NCBI GenBank assembly: GCA_016721765.1
Contig: JADKHO010000001.1
Coordinates: forward strand, 670,001-734,000
Origin: Bacteroidota bacterium
GTDB lineage: Bacteria; Bacteroidota; Bacteroidia; UBA4408
DNA length: 64,000 bases
Reading direction: 5' to 3'
The notes beneath the pieces were generated by a model. That model was given only the letters and a program-made list of their open reading frames with translations. It had not been told where the DNA came from and did not search any database. How positions within the stretch are numbered: position 1 is the stretch's first letter; the number at the start of each line of letters is the position of its first letter. Positions 26,435-34,969 of this stretch are shown here, in pieces. The position numbers were made by a program, and so were the translations under genes.

Positions 26435-26698
26435 TTACTTGAAAACTACAAGTAAACCAACAACCATCGCAAAGAAGGCTGCACCTTCCACTAGCGCTGC
26501 AGTAAGAATCATGTTTGCACGGATATCACCCAAAGACTCTGGTTGACGAGCAATTGATTCTAATGCGCTACCACCGATACGGCCGATACCTACACCTGCA
26601 CCTACGGCAGCCATTCCTGCACCTAAAGCGGCAATACCATAACCTATTCCTAAGTTTCCGGCTTGCTCTGCTGCTTGTAATAAAACTGTTGACAACAT
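26435..26698 (-). CDS. atpE: F-type ATP synthase c subunit
   Basis: The proteolipid of the rotor ring. The 87 residues form two membrane helices joined by the polar loop RQPE. The ion-binding carboxylate is Glu in ALVEGAAFF. The helix lacks the Q...ES/T residues that mark Na+-binding c subunits, which suggests H+ coupling. An N-terminal extension of about 15 residues precedes the first helix. Confidence 0.97.
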   Translation of the reverse strand: MLSTVLLQAAEQAGNLGIGYGIAALGAGMAAVGAGVGIGRIGGSALESIARQPESLGDIRANMILTAALVEGAAFFAMVVGLLVVFK

Positions 26699-26734
26699 TT
26701 GATTTATATATTAAAGGTTAAACAAAAAAACAAA

Positions 26735-27952
26735 TTAAATAATCGCTGCCTCTTCTACTTTTGCATCGTGATCATGTGTATCGTGATGTGCTTCTTCCAC
26801 CGCCGCACCAAAATAAATGGCCGATAGCAAGGTAAATACATAAGCTTGTAAAAAAGCCACCAACAATTCCAAGAAGTTCATAAATACGGTAAATGCAACG
26901 GATACTACAGATACACCTAAACCTGCTCCCATATTGATTTCACCGAAAATAAAAATCAAACTAAAGAACGAAAGTGCAATAATGTGACCGGCGGTAATGT
27001 TCGCAAAAAGTCGGATCATAAGGATAAAAGGACGTAAAAACACACCTAAAATCTCAATAGGCGTTAATAAGAACAATACCCATTTTGGAACACCCGGCAT
27101 GGCCAAAATGTGTCCCCAATAATGTTTTGTTCCATTTACTGAAGTGATGATAAATGTCATCACTGCTAAAGTCATAGTAATGGCAATGTTACCGGTTAAG
27201 TTAGCGCCTCCGGGGATAATTGGAATCAAGCCCAATAAATTGTTTATCAAAATAAAGAAAAACACAGTGAGCAAATACGGCATAAACTTTTCGTATTTTG
27301 ATCCGATGCTCGCTTTGGCCACATCGTCGCGGATAAAAATAATAAGCGGCTCTACAAAAGATTGAAGTCCTTTAGGCGCCTTACCTGGATTGCGGGTGTA
27401 AGCTCCGGCAACGCTCAACATTACATACATTAAAATGGCAATGCTAAACAATAGGGTTGCCACGTTTTTGGTAATTGAAATATCGTAAAGTCCTTTAGTA
27501 ACTTCTTCGTTTACAGTTGCCTCGTGCGCTTCTACTTCCTCCATTTCGTTCACGGCAACTATTTTATTCTCTTCTAACATATACCCTTTGTAGGTTTTAT
27601 GTCCGTGGTGAAAATTGCTGCTTAAAAACATATCTAAGCCACGGTCTTTAGAATAAACAATTACCGGTAAAGGCAGGGCAACAGTGCTCTCGCCTTCTCC
27701 CATAATATGCCAATCGTGTGCATCCCCAATGTGCTCGGAGATTAATTTACCTGCATTAAATTTTTCCTTTTTACCTTCGTGAGTTGCTTCGTGCGCGTGT
27801 TCTTCTTCAACAGCAGCTACAGCGGAAGAGTCTGAAACAATATGTACTGAATCAGTACCTTGGGCAAAAACAGTAATGGAAGGTAAAGAAATTGCTAATA
27901 CCAGGGAAAAACTTAGCAAAAAAGCTCTGAATGCGTTGAATTTATTGGTCAT
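26735..27952 (-). CDS. atpB: F-type ATP synthase a subunit with signal peptide and N-terminal extension
   Basis: The stator channel subunit of FO. The C-terminal core (about 160-390) has the essential Arg in FILMIRLFANITAGHI and the conserved ending FLQAYVFTLLSAIYF. At 405 residues it is long compared with about 270 in E. coli. The extra N-terminus has a cleavable-looking signal peptide (about 1-30, ending TVFA with Gln at +1) followed by about 120 polar residues with His/Glu-rich patches. The C-terminal tail is also His/Asp-rich (HHDTHDHD). Extended AtpB proteins are usual in Bacteroidota. First gene of the operon. Confidence 0.95.
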   Translation of the reverse strand: MTNKFNAFRAFLLSFSLVLAISLPSITVFAQGTDSVHIVSDSSAVAAVEEEHAHEATHEGKKEKFNAGKLISEHIGDAHDWHIMGEGESTVALPLPVIVYSKDRGLDMFLSSNFHHGHKTYKGYMLEENKIVAVNEMEEVEAHEATVNEEVTKGLYDISITKNVATLLFSIAILMYVMLSVAGAYTRNPGKAPKGLQSFVEPLIIFIRDDVAKASIGSKYEKFMPYLLTVFFFILINNLLGLIPIIPGGANLTGNIAITMTLAVMTFIITSVNGTKHYWGHILAMPGVPKWVLFLLTPIEILGVFLRPFILMIRLFANITAGHIIALSFFSLIFIFGEINMGAGLGVSVVSVAFTVFMNFLELLVAFLQAYVFTLLSAIYFGAAVEEAHHDTHDHDAKVEEAAII

Positions 27953-27989
27953 TGAGATGAAAATAAAATCCTTTTTTTGAAATCGGGTG

Positions 27990-28021
27990 CAAACATATAC
28001 AATAATTCAGAATTAATGAAA
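27990..28021 (-). promoter_or_regulatory. Bacteroidota-type promoter upstream of atpB
   Basis: On the minus strand: TTTC (28021-28018), a 20-base spacer, then TATGTTTG (27997-27990). The -7 element matches TAnnTTTG exactly and lies 38 bases before the atpB ATG; the -33 element is one base off. Confidence 0.45.
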
Positions 28022-28085
28022 GATTGAAGGGAGTTTTTTTGAAAAAAATGGGCTGATTCTATCTGTTCTAGAATTTGCAATTGCA

Positions 28086-28652
28086 TTATTCCAAAAGCAA
28101 GCTTTCAATTACCATTGGATAATTTTTATGCTCCAATTCAAGCACCCGCTTAGCAAGGGTTTCAGGGGTATCATTCGGCAACACCTTACATTTTTGTTGG
28201 AAAATAATTTGCCCCTCATCGTAGGCTTCATTTACATAATGAATCGTGATTCCACTTTCCTTATTCCCGGATTTCAATACTTCTTGGTGCACATGAATTC
28301 CATGCATACCTTTGCCGCCAAAATGAGGTAACAAAGCAGGGTGAATATTTACAATTGCACCTGGAAAAGCATTTACCAGTGCATCCGGAATTTTTCGAAG
28401 GTATCCGGCCAAGGCTATAAATTCGATATAGTTTTGTTGCAAAAAATCCAAGAGGTTCTCGCTGTCATCGAGTTGATTTTTTGTAAAATAAAAGGTAGAA
28501 ACCCCAAGTGCTTTAGCACGATTTATAACTCCGGCAGTAGCATTGTTTGTAATTATGAATTTTACACGGACATTTTCACTTTTATGAAAATAGCGTATTA
28601 TTTCCTCCGCATTTGAGCCGCTACCCGATGCAAACAATGCAATGTTTTTCAT
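28086..28652 (-). CDS. purN: Phosphoribosylglycinamide formyltransferase
   Basis: Transfers a formyl group from 10-formyl-THF to GAR in purine synthesis. The 188 residues have the N-terminal phosphate loop FASGSGSNAEEI and the catalytic trio N102 and H104 (in VNIHPALLP) and D145 (in NEAYDEGQI). It is upstream of the atp operon on the same strand. A promoter-like motif in the gap suggests atp is also transcribed independently. Confidence 0.95.
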   Translation of the reverse strand: MKNIALFASGSGSNAEEIIRYFHKSENVRVKFIITNNATAGVINRAKALGVSTFYFTKNQLDDSENLLDFLQQNYIEFIALAGYLRKIPDALVNAFPGAIVNIHPALLPHFGGKGMHGIHVHQEVLKSGNKESGITIHYVNEAYDEGQIIFQQKCKVLPNDTPETLAKRVLELEHKNYPMVIESLLLE

Positions 28653-28669
28653 TTGATGGTTCTACACTT

Positions 28670-28713
28670 AAAAGAAAAACACCCTTCCACATCAAAGTTT
28701 GACGGGAAGGGTG
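28670..28713 (-). terminator. Intrinsic terminator after queA
   Basis: On the minus strand: CACCCTTCC, 16-base loop, GGAAGGGTG, then TTTTTCTTTT. It begins 17 bases after the queA stop, just before purN. Confidence 0.85.
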
Positions 28714-28729
28714 AAAAAAAATCTATGGG

Positions 28730-29779
28730 TTAAAGAATAAGCATTGCATCTCCATAAGAGAAAAATTTATACTTGTCTTTAATTGCTTGTTTGTAAGCAT
28801 CCATCATAAAATCATATCCAGCAAAAGCTGCTACCATCATCAGCAAAGTGGATTCCGGCATGTGAAAATTCGTAATCATGCAATTGGCCACGCTAAAATC
28901 ATAAGGAGGAAAAATAAATTTATTCGTCCAGCCATCATAAGGCTTTACCATTCCGGTTGTACTTACCGAACTTTCGATAGCACGCATGGTGGTAGTTCCA
29001 ACGGCACAAATCTTTTTCTTTTTTTCTTTCGCTGCGTTCACAATTTTGCACGAATCTTCGGTTATAATCATTTGCTCCGAATCCATTTTGTGCTTGGTTA
29101 AATCTTCTACTTCTACCGAACGGAAAGTTCCCAAGCCAACATGCAAAGTAACCGGTGCAAAGTTTACACCTTTTATCTCCAAACGCTTAATCAATTCTTT
29201 ACTAAAGTGTAATCCTGCAGTGGGCGCAGCAACTGCACCTTCATGCTTTGCATACACCGTTTGGTAACGCTCAGCATCTTCCGGCTCTGCTTTTCTTTTA
29301 ATATACTTTGGAAGGGGTGTATGCCCTAAGGATACTACCGTTTCTTTAAACTCTTCGTAAGTTCCATCAAATAAAAAGCGAAGGGTGCGGCCACGAGAAG
29401 TTGTATTATCAATTACTTCAGCAACCAAACTATCGTCATCTCCAAAATATAATTTATTTCCAATTCTTATTTTTCGTGCAGGGTCAACCAACACATCCCA
29501 CAAACGACTTTCACGATTAAGTTCGCGCAATAAAAACACTTCTATTTTTGCGCCTGTTTTCTCTTTGTTTCCGTATAATCGAGCAGGAAAAACTTTAGTA
29601 TCGTTCACAATCATCACATCGCCATCGTCAAAATAACCTAAGATATCTTTAAATTTTTTGTTGGTAATGGTTCCTTTTTTACGGTCGAGCACCATTAGTT
29701 TGGCATCTTCGCGGTTTTTTGCTGGGTGTTCTGCCAATAATTCCTTAGGCAGGTGAAAGCCGAATTGAGATAATTTCAT
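28730..29779 (-). CDS. queA: tRNA preQ1(34) S-adenosylmethionine ribosyltransferase-isomerase
   Basis: Adds the ribosyl part of SAM to preQ1 in tRNA anticodons to make epoxyqueuosine. The 349 residues begin MKLSQFGFHLPKELLAEHPA and carry the conserved VAAPTAGLHF and the ending ITNFHMPESTLLMMVAAFAG. Normal length. It is downstream of truB with a 184-base gap, and is followed by a clear terminator. Confidence 0.97.
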   Translation of the reverse strand: MKLSQFGFHLPKELLAEHPAKNREDAKLMVLDRKKGTITNKKFKDILGYFDDGDVMIVNDTKVFPARLYGNKEKTGAKIEVFLLRELNRESRLWDVLVDPARKIRIGNKLYFGDDDSLVAEVIDNTTSRGRTLRFLFDGTYEEFKETVVSLGHTPLPKYIKRKAEPEDAERYQTVYAKHEGAVAAPTAGLHFSKELIKRLEIKGVNFAPVTLHVGLGTFRSVEVEDLTKHKMDSEQMIITEDSCKIVNAAKEKKKKICAVGTTTMRAIESSVSTTGMVKPYDGWTNKFIFPPYDFSVANCMITNFHMPESTLLMMVAAFAGYDFMMDAYKQAIKDKYKFFSYGDAMLIL

Positions 29780-29963
29780 TTCTTTAATATAGGGTTTAAA
29801 GCGTTAAACAATTTCCCGCAAATTGTTCGCTCTATTAGGGAGTTTGAAACTTACGGGTTTCGATATGTTAGCGGTTAAGCTATTTAAAACAGGCTGCGAA
29901 AGTATAAAATTATCTTGATTTGAATACTACCAAATTTCGTGTGTAGTGCTAAATAGAGTTAAA

Positions 29964-30650
29964 TCAATGAATTGGCAAAGGAAAAAGCACCCTCAAATCC
30001 TCCACTGTTTTTGCATCAGAAAGTAAAAAATTTCCGATTCGGGTTCTTATCAATTGGGTAAGATGTCCACCGTTATTTAGCGCTAATCCTAAATCTCTGG
30101 CCAAGGAACGAATATAAGTGCCTTTGCTGCAAATCACTCGAAAATGGGCATCAATTGACTCCTCATGAAAATCCACCTTAGTTATTTCAAACTCGCTAAC
30201 TGTAACCTCTCTGGGCTTAACTTCCACTGTTTCACCTCTGCGGGCTTTGTGATAGGCTCTTTCACCATCCACTCTTTTTGCAGAGTGTGCAGGAGGTATT
30301 TGTTGTAAGGTTCCTTGAAAAAGTTTTACCGCCTGATGTATTGCCTCAGAGGTAATTCCATTTATCGGAAAAGTAGCATCGATCTCGGTCTCCAAATCAA
30401 AAGAAGGGGTAGTTGCTCCTAATTTTATGATGCCGGTATATTCCTTCTCCTGAGCTTGATACGCATCAATCTGCTTGGTCATTTTTCCGGTACATAATAT
30501 CAAAAGTCCGGTTGCGAGTGGATCCAGTGTGCCGGCATGACCAACTTTTACTTTTGCTATTCTTCGCACATAATTCACCACGTCAAATGAGGTCCATTTA
30601 TAGGGCTTATTCATGAGCAACACTGCTCCGGTTTCGAAATCAAGATTCAT
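29964..30650 (-). CDS. truB: tRNA pseudouridine(55) synthase
   Basis: Makes pseudouridine 55 in the T-loop of tRNAs. The 228 residues (short form without a C-terminal PUA domain, usual in Bacteroidota) hold the catalytic Asp D43 in GHAGTLDPLATGLL, and the later SKGTYIRSLARDLG motif. It starts 11 bases after the stop of the cupin gene, so the two are probably co-transcribed. Confidence 0.97.
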   Translation of the reverse strand: MNLDFETGAVLLMNKPYKWTSFDVVNYVRRIAKVKVGHAGTLDPLATGLLILCTGKMTKQIDAYQAQEKEYTGIIKLGATTPSFDLETEIDATFPINGITSEAIHQAVKLFQGTLQQIPPAHSAKRVDGERAYHKARRGETVEVKPREVTVSEFEITKVDFHEESIDAHFRVICSKGTYIRSLARDLGLALNNGGHLTQLIRTRIGNFLLSDAKTVEDLRVLFPLPIH

Positions 30651-30661
30651 TTGAGGGCTTT

Positions 30662-31252
30662 TTAACGCACAATTCTTTGACCTACAAGCATCATATCATC
30701 GCTTTGCGCTTGTGCTTTATGAGCTACATTTTTAGGAATAAACACCAAATCGCCTTTTGCATATACCTTTTCAATTCCATCAAATAAAATGGAACAGCTC
30801 CCCTTTAACATCAGCAAATATTCATCTTCCGAATCATGAGTTTCTTCAACTATTGCACCTGCATTTGCCCATACCACATAAGTAACTTGATTGTTATTAG
30901 ATGGGAGTTCTTTCACTTCAATTTCGCTAACATGTAAAGGAGTTTCCAATTGATCACTAATATAATTTAGCCAATAGATAATATCTTGCTGTTTGCTTAA
31001 CGTGGGAGGGATTTCAGCTGTTTTGGTAGTCGTATTTAGTTGTGCCAATATTTGCTTCTTCAGCATATCACTGGGTTGCTTTCCACTAATTGTTGCATAG
31101 CCTTGTAAAACTGCATAAACGGCATCCACTTCGGCTTTCACTTCGGGATAGGCTTCTATGAATTTATTAATCAATTGTCGTTCCTCAGGGGAATCTAATC
31201 CCAAGCAGTGCATTTCAATTAAACCACTGTTTAGTAGCTCTTTAATCTCCAA
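30662..31252 (-). CDS. Cupin-domain protein with anti-sigma-like N-terminus
   Basis: A 196-residue cytoplasmic protein. Residues about 5-45 (LNSGLIEMHCLGLDSPEE) resemble the N-terminus of RskA/ChrR-type anti-sigma factors, which read SGLLE..LG.LSPEE. Residues about 105-190 are a single cupin barrel (EDEYLLMLKGSCSILFDG, GDLVFIPKNVAHKAQ). The zinc motif HxxxCxxC of ZAS anti-sigma factors is absent and there is no membrane helix. The only start giving the whole N-terminal region is TTG at 31252; an ATG at 31213 would lose it. No sigma factor gene is adjacent. Function uncertain; stress or metabolite sensor is a guess. Confidence 0.75.
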   Translation of the reverse strand: MEIKELLNSGLIEMHCLGLDSPEERQLINKFIEAYPEVKAEVDAVYAVLQGYATISGKQPSDMLKKQILAQLNTTTKTAEIPPTLSKQQDIIYWLNYISDQLETPLHVSEIEVKELPSNNNQVTYVVWANAGAIVEETHDSEDEYLLMLKGSCSILFDGIEKVYAKGDLVFIPKNVAHKAQAQSDDMMLVGQRIVR

Positions 31253-31395
31253 AATAATTCACTAATACGATTATACTTTGCTCAAAAATACAAAAAGCAA
31301 TTTAGTATTGGACTTGTAACATAAATCACACATTCCCTTTCAGCTATAATTTTTGCCATTTCACCTAATTTTTTTTTCTGATTGTAACGTAATCC

Positions 31396-31427
31396 TTTGA
31401 ATTTCAAAATAAATATCATTATGTTTG
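31396..31427 (+). promoter_or_regulatory. Bacteroidota-type promoter for the M43 gene at 31455
   Basis: TTTG at 31396-31399, a 20-base spacer, TATGTTTG at 31420-31427, then 27 bases to the ATG. Both elements match the Bacteroidota sigma-A consensus. Confidence 0.65.
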
Positions 31428-31454
31428 GAGTACATATAACTAAAACCAAAATCA

Positions 31455-33662
31455 ATGAAAAAAAATTTACTGTTTGCACTCGGATTAAGTGCAGTTATGG
31501 CAAGTTCTGCAATGGCGCAGACTACAGCGGTTAGAAATTGTGGAACGATGCAACATCTTTCAGATTTGCAAGCAGCAGATCCTATGCTGGCGGCCAGAAT
31601 GCAACAAATTGAACAACAAACCGCTCAAATACTTGCTAATAGTGCTGCTAACAAAACGGCCGCTATTGTTACCATTCCAGTTGTTTTTCACGTAGTATAT
31701 GCTAACGCTACTCAAAATATTTCGGATGCTAAATGCATTGCGCAATTAAACCAATTAAATTTAGATTACGCTCGCTTGAATTCTGATGCTTCAAGCACGC
31801 CTGCTGCTTTTCAGGGTCTTGCTGCAAATACTCAAATTCAGTTTTGTTTGGCGCAAAGAGATCCAAATGGAAATGCAACAACCGGTATCATTCATAAATC
31901 CACAACAACTGCTTCTTTTTCAAGTAATGATAATGTTAAGAGAACTGCAAATGGTGGTGATAATGCATGGGATGCAACAAAATACTTAAACATTTGGTCT
32001 TGTAATTTATCAGGTGGATTGTTGGGATATGCTCAATTTCCTGGAGGAGCAGCTTCTACAGATGGTGTAGTTTGTTTGTATTCTTCTATTGGAAGTATGA
32101 CCTCACCCGGTACAGCAACTCCATATCACTTAGGAAGAACAATGACACATGAAGTTGGTCACTGGCTTAATTTACGCCACATATGGGGTGATGCAAGCTG
32201 TGGAAACGATTTAGTTTCTGATACTCCAACGCAATCTACTTCTAATTTTGGATGTCCAACTTTTCCACATACAACTTGCAGCAATGGTGCAAATGGGGAT
32301 ATGTTTATGAATTACATGGATTATACAGATGATGGATGTATGAATATGTTTACTGCAGGTCAAAGTGCGCGCATGGCTGCTTTATTTGCAACAGGTGGTG
32401 CTCGCGTTGGGTTGACAACTTCATTGGGTTGTCAAGCTCCAACTGCTTCTTGTGGTGTTCCGGCAAGCCTTTCTGCTTCGGCAGTAACTTTTTCATCGGC
32501 AACATTAAACTGGGGTGCAGTTAGTGGCGCAGTTACTTATAATGTGCAATACCGTGCAGTTGGTGCAGCTTCTTGGTCATCAGCAAGTACCGCTTCAACT
32601 TCTTTAGCAATTAGTGGATTAAGCGAAGTAACAAATTACGAATTCCAAGTTCAGTGTGTTTGTGCTGCTTTAACTAGTGCTTATTCTGCTTCCGGAAACT
32701 TTACAACTTTATCATCTGTTGTAACTTGTGGAGCTGTAAGTGGATTAACAGCTTCCTCCTTAACTTCTAGTTCTGCAACTTTAGCTTGGACTGCGGTATC
32801 CGGTGCAAACAGTTACAATGTACAATACCGTATTGTGGGTGCGGCATCATGGACCTCAACTACCAGCACAACAAATTCAAAAGCGATTTCAGGTTTAACA
32901 GCATCTTCAAATTATGAGTTTCAAGTACAGAGTGTGTGTACAGGTGCATCAAGTGCATTCTCTGCTTCGTCAAACTTTACCACTTCTGCAATTGTAGTTA
33001 CATGCAGCGATGCGTATGAAGCTAATAACAGTTCATCGGCAGCTAAGGTTATTCCAATGAATACTGATATCACTGCATTAATCAACAAATCTTCTGATGT
33101 AGATTGGTATAAATTTACGACAGTAGCTCCCAACACTAAAGTTAAAGTTACTGTGACAAATTTGCCTGCCGATTATGATGTTAAAATGTATAACTCAAGT
33201 GTTACTTTATTATATACTTCTCAAAATGGAGGAACCACATCTGAACAAATCATTCGAAATTCAACCACTGCAACAACTTTATATTTAAAAGTATATGGTT
33301 ATTCAAGTGCATTTAATGCATCTAGCTGCTATACTTTAAGAGTTAGCACCGGATCAGCTAATTTCAGAATTATGCCGGGTGAGGATGTGGATGTTTCAGG
33401 AAAGGCAAGTACTGATGGAATTTCACTTTATCCTAATCCTGTGAAAGAGTCTTTGAATATTCTTTATACATCCGATGTAGAATTAAATTCAACGCTTCAG
33501 GTTACTGACCAATTGGGTCGTGTTGTGGTTGAAAAATCGCAGGAATTAAATGCAGGTGAAAACAAATTTGCTGTGGATGTGCATTCTTTAGCAAGAGGTA
33601 TCTACTTTGTAAGTATGACTGTTGCAGGTGAATTCATGGTACAAAAATTTGTGGTAGAATAA
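31455..33662 (+). CDS. Secreted M43 metalloprotease with FN3, PPC and T9SS domains
   Basis: A 735-residue exported protein. The signal peptide ends SAMA with Gln at +1. A prodomain contains Cys29 in RNCGT. The catalytic domain carries HEVGHWLNLRH (H232, E233, H236, H242) and the Met-turn NYMDYTDDGCMNMF. Two fibronectin type III domains follow (about 330-420 and 425-512), then a PPC-like domain (about 518-635, VDWYKFTTVAPNTKVKV) and a T9SS type A sorting domain (about 655-735). It resembles cytophagalysin/ulilysin-type proteases. It is separate from the four-gene array at 46.7-55.3 kb and has a different C-terminal architecture. Confidence 0.9.
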   Translation: MKKNLLFALGLSAVMASSAMAQTTAVRNCGTMQHLSDLQAADPMLAARMQQIEQQTAQILANSAANKTAAIVTIPVVFHVVYANATQNISDAKCIAQLNQLNLDYARLNSDASSTPAAFQGLAANTQIQFCLAQRDPNGNATTGIIHKSTTTASFSSNDNVKRTANGGDNAWDATKYLNIWSCNLSGGLLGYAQFPGGAASTDGVVCLYSSIGSMTSPGTATPYHLGRTMTHEVGHWLNLRHIWGDASCGNDLVSDTPTQSTSNFGCPTFPHTTCSNGANGDMFMNYMDYTDDGCMNMFTAGQSARMAALFATGGARVGLTTSLGCQAPTASCGVPASLSASAVTFSSATLNWGAVSGAVTYNVQYRAVGAASWSSASTASTSLAISGLSEVTNYEFQVQCVCAALTSAYSASGNFTTLSSVVTCGAVSGLTASSLTSSSATLAWTAVSGANSYNVQYRIVGAASWTSTTSTTNSKAISGLTASSNYEFQVQSVCTGASSAFSASSNFTTSAIVVTCSDAYEANNSSSAAKVIPMNTDITALINKSSDVDWYKFTTVAPNTKVKVTVTNLPADYDVKMYNSSVTLLYTSQNGGTTSEQIIRNSTTATTLYLKVYGYSSAFNASSCYTLRVSTGSANFRIMPGEDVDVSGKASTDGISLYPNPVKESLNILYTSDVELNSTLQVTDQLGRVVVEKSQELNAGENKFAVDVHSLARGIYFVSMTVAGEFMVQKFVVE

Positions 33663-33681
33663 CTTTCAAATTAAACCAAAT

Positions 33682-33720
33682 AAAAAATCGCCGTTAGAAA
33701 ATTTCTAACGGCGATTTTTT
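33682..33720. terminator. Bidirectional terminator after the M43 gene
   Basis: A near-perfect inverted repeat AAAAAATCGCCGTTAGAAA / TTTCTAACGGCGATTTTTT with T-tracts on both strands, 20 bases beyond the stop. Confidence 0.9.
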
Positions 33721-33744
33721 TTATTTACAACAGGCTGTAAAACC

Positions 33745-33777
33745 AAAAAGCCACCTGCGTCTGCAGATGGCCTTTTT
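33745..33777. terminator. Terminator directly after tRNA-Asn
   Basis: AAAAAGCCACCTGC, loop GTCT, GCAGATGGCCTTTTT. It begins one base from the tRNA 3' end on the minus strand and has T-tracts on both sides. Confidence 0.85.
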
Positions 33778-33778
33778 G

Positions 33779-33852
33779 CTCTCCCTCTTGGGCTCGAACC
33801 AAGGACCCTTTGATTAACAGTCAAATGCTCTAACCAGCTGAGCTAAGGAAGA
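33779..33852 (-). tRNA. tRNA-Asn (GTT)
   Basis: On the minus strand a 74-base cloverleaf: acceptor TCTTCCT/AGGGAGA with discriminator G, D-arm TAGCTCAGCTGGTTAGAGC, anticodon loop with GTT at 33818-33816, and T-arm CTTGG TTCGAGC CCAAG. CCA is not encoded. G73 and the GTT anticodon agree with tRNA-Asn. It is flanked by two terminators. Confidence 0.95.
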
Positions 33853-33958
33853 ATCTGGTACTAAAATTAATAATGTTTAAATTTTAGGTGTGCAAAAGTA
33901 GAAAAAAAAATAAATATACAATATCTTTACGCAAAAATTATCTAAAACCTAAATCCTT

Positions 33959-34885
33959 ATGAGTTTACTAGTTGTTGGAACAGTTGCATTTGACGCAATA
34001 GAAACGCCTTTTGGTAAAACCGACAAAATTGTTGGAGGAGCTGCAACCTATATAAGTTTGTCTGCTTCCTACTTTACCAAAAAAATAAATCTTGTTTCTG
34101 TGGTGGGCGGTGACTTCCCGAATGAAGCGATACAAATGCTTAAAAACCGAAAAGTGGATACTTTAGGTCTTCAGATCAAAGAAAATGAAAAAACCTTCTT
34201 TTGGTCTGGAAAATATCACAACGATATGAATTCACGCGACACAATGGACACGCAGTTGAATGTGTTAGAAAATTTTGATCCTATAATTCCAAAAGAATTT
34301 CAGGATTGTGAATTTTTAATGTTAGGGAATTTGGTTCCATCGGTGCAGAAAAAAGTAATTGCACAATTAAACTCTCAACCTAAATTGGTGGTAATGGATA
34401 CCATGAACTTTTGGATGGACAACTGTTGGGACGATTTGATTGAAGCAATATCGCTCACCGACGTACTTACCATTAATGATGCAGAAGCGCGCCAATTATC
34501 CGGAGAGTATTCCTTAGTGAAGGCAGCACAAAAAATTCTTAAAATGGGTCCTAAATACCTTATTATTAAAAAGGGAGAGCACGGTGCATTGTTGTTTAAT
34601 AAAGAACAGGTATTTTTTGCTCCTGCTTTGCCATTAGAGGATGTGTATGACCCAACAGGTGCCGGAGATACTTTTGCAGGAGGATTTATTGGCTATTTGG
34701 CCGAAACAAAAGACATTTCATTTGACAATATGAAACGGGCCATTATTTTTGGTTCAGCAATGGCATCTTTTTGTGTTGAAAAATTTGGAACAGAACGTTT
34801 GGTAAATCTTTCAGCTGCAGATGTGGAGGAACGCGTGCAACAATTTATTGATTTGGTTCAATTTGATATTTCTTTGGTGAGCTAA
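33959..34885 (+). CDS. PfkB-family carbohydrate/nucleoside kinase
   Basis: A 308-residue ribokinase-like kinase. Diagnostic features are the N-terminal GGAATYISLSASYF (26-39) and the catalytic anion hole DPTGAGDTFAGG, with the base D237. Substrate-defining residues do not allow a firm choice; sugar or adenosine kinase are both possible. It stands alone, bounded by tRNA-Asn and a strong terminator. Confidence 0.9.
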   Translation: MSLLVVGTVAFDAIETPFGKTDKIVGGAATYISLSASYFTKKINLVSVVGGDFPNEAIQMLKNRKVDTLGLQIKENEKTFFWSGKYHNDMNSRDTMDTQLNVLENFDPIIPKEFQDCEFLMLGNLVPSVQKKVIAQLNSQPKLVVMDTMNFWMDNCWDDLIEAISLTDVLTINDAEARQLSGEYSLVKAAQKILKMGPKYLIIKKGEHGALLFNKEQVFFAPALPLEDVYDPTGAGDTFAGGFIGYLAETKDISFDNMKRAIIFGSAMASFCVEKFGTERLVNLSAADVEERVQQFIDLVQFDISLVS

Positions 34886-34913
34886 GGCATAAAAAACCAT
34901 AATTATACCTCAT

Positions 34914-34949
34914 AAAAAAAACCTTTCTGGAATCCAGAAAGGTTTTTTT
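34914..34949. terminator. Bidirectional terminator between pfkB-like gene and coxA
   Basis: AAAACCTTTCTGG, loop AAT, CCAGAAAGGTTTT, with A/T tracts on both sides. It serves the kinase on the plus strand and the act-cox operon on the minus strand. Confidence 0.92.
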
Positions 34950-34969
34950 ATGTACTACTATTTTAACTC

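Noticed and set aside
26435..26698. Na+-coupled ATP synthase
   Set aside because: The c subunit lacks the Gln and Ser/Thr ligands next to the carboxylate that mark Na+ binding, so H+ coupling is the better reading.
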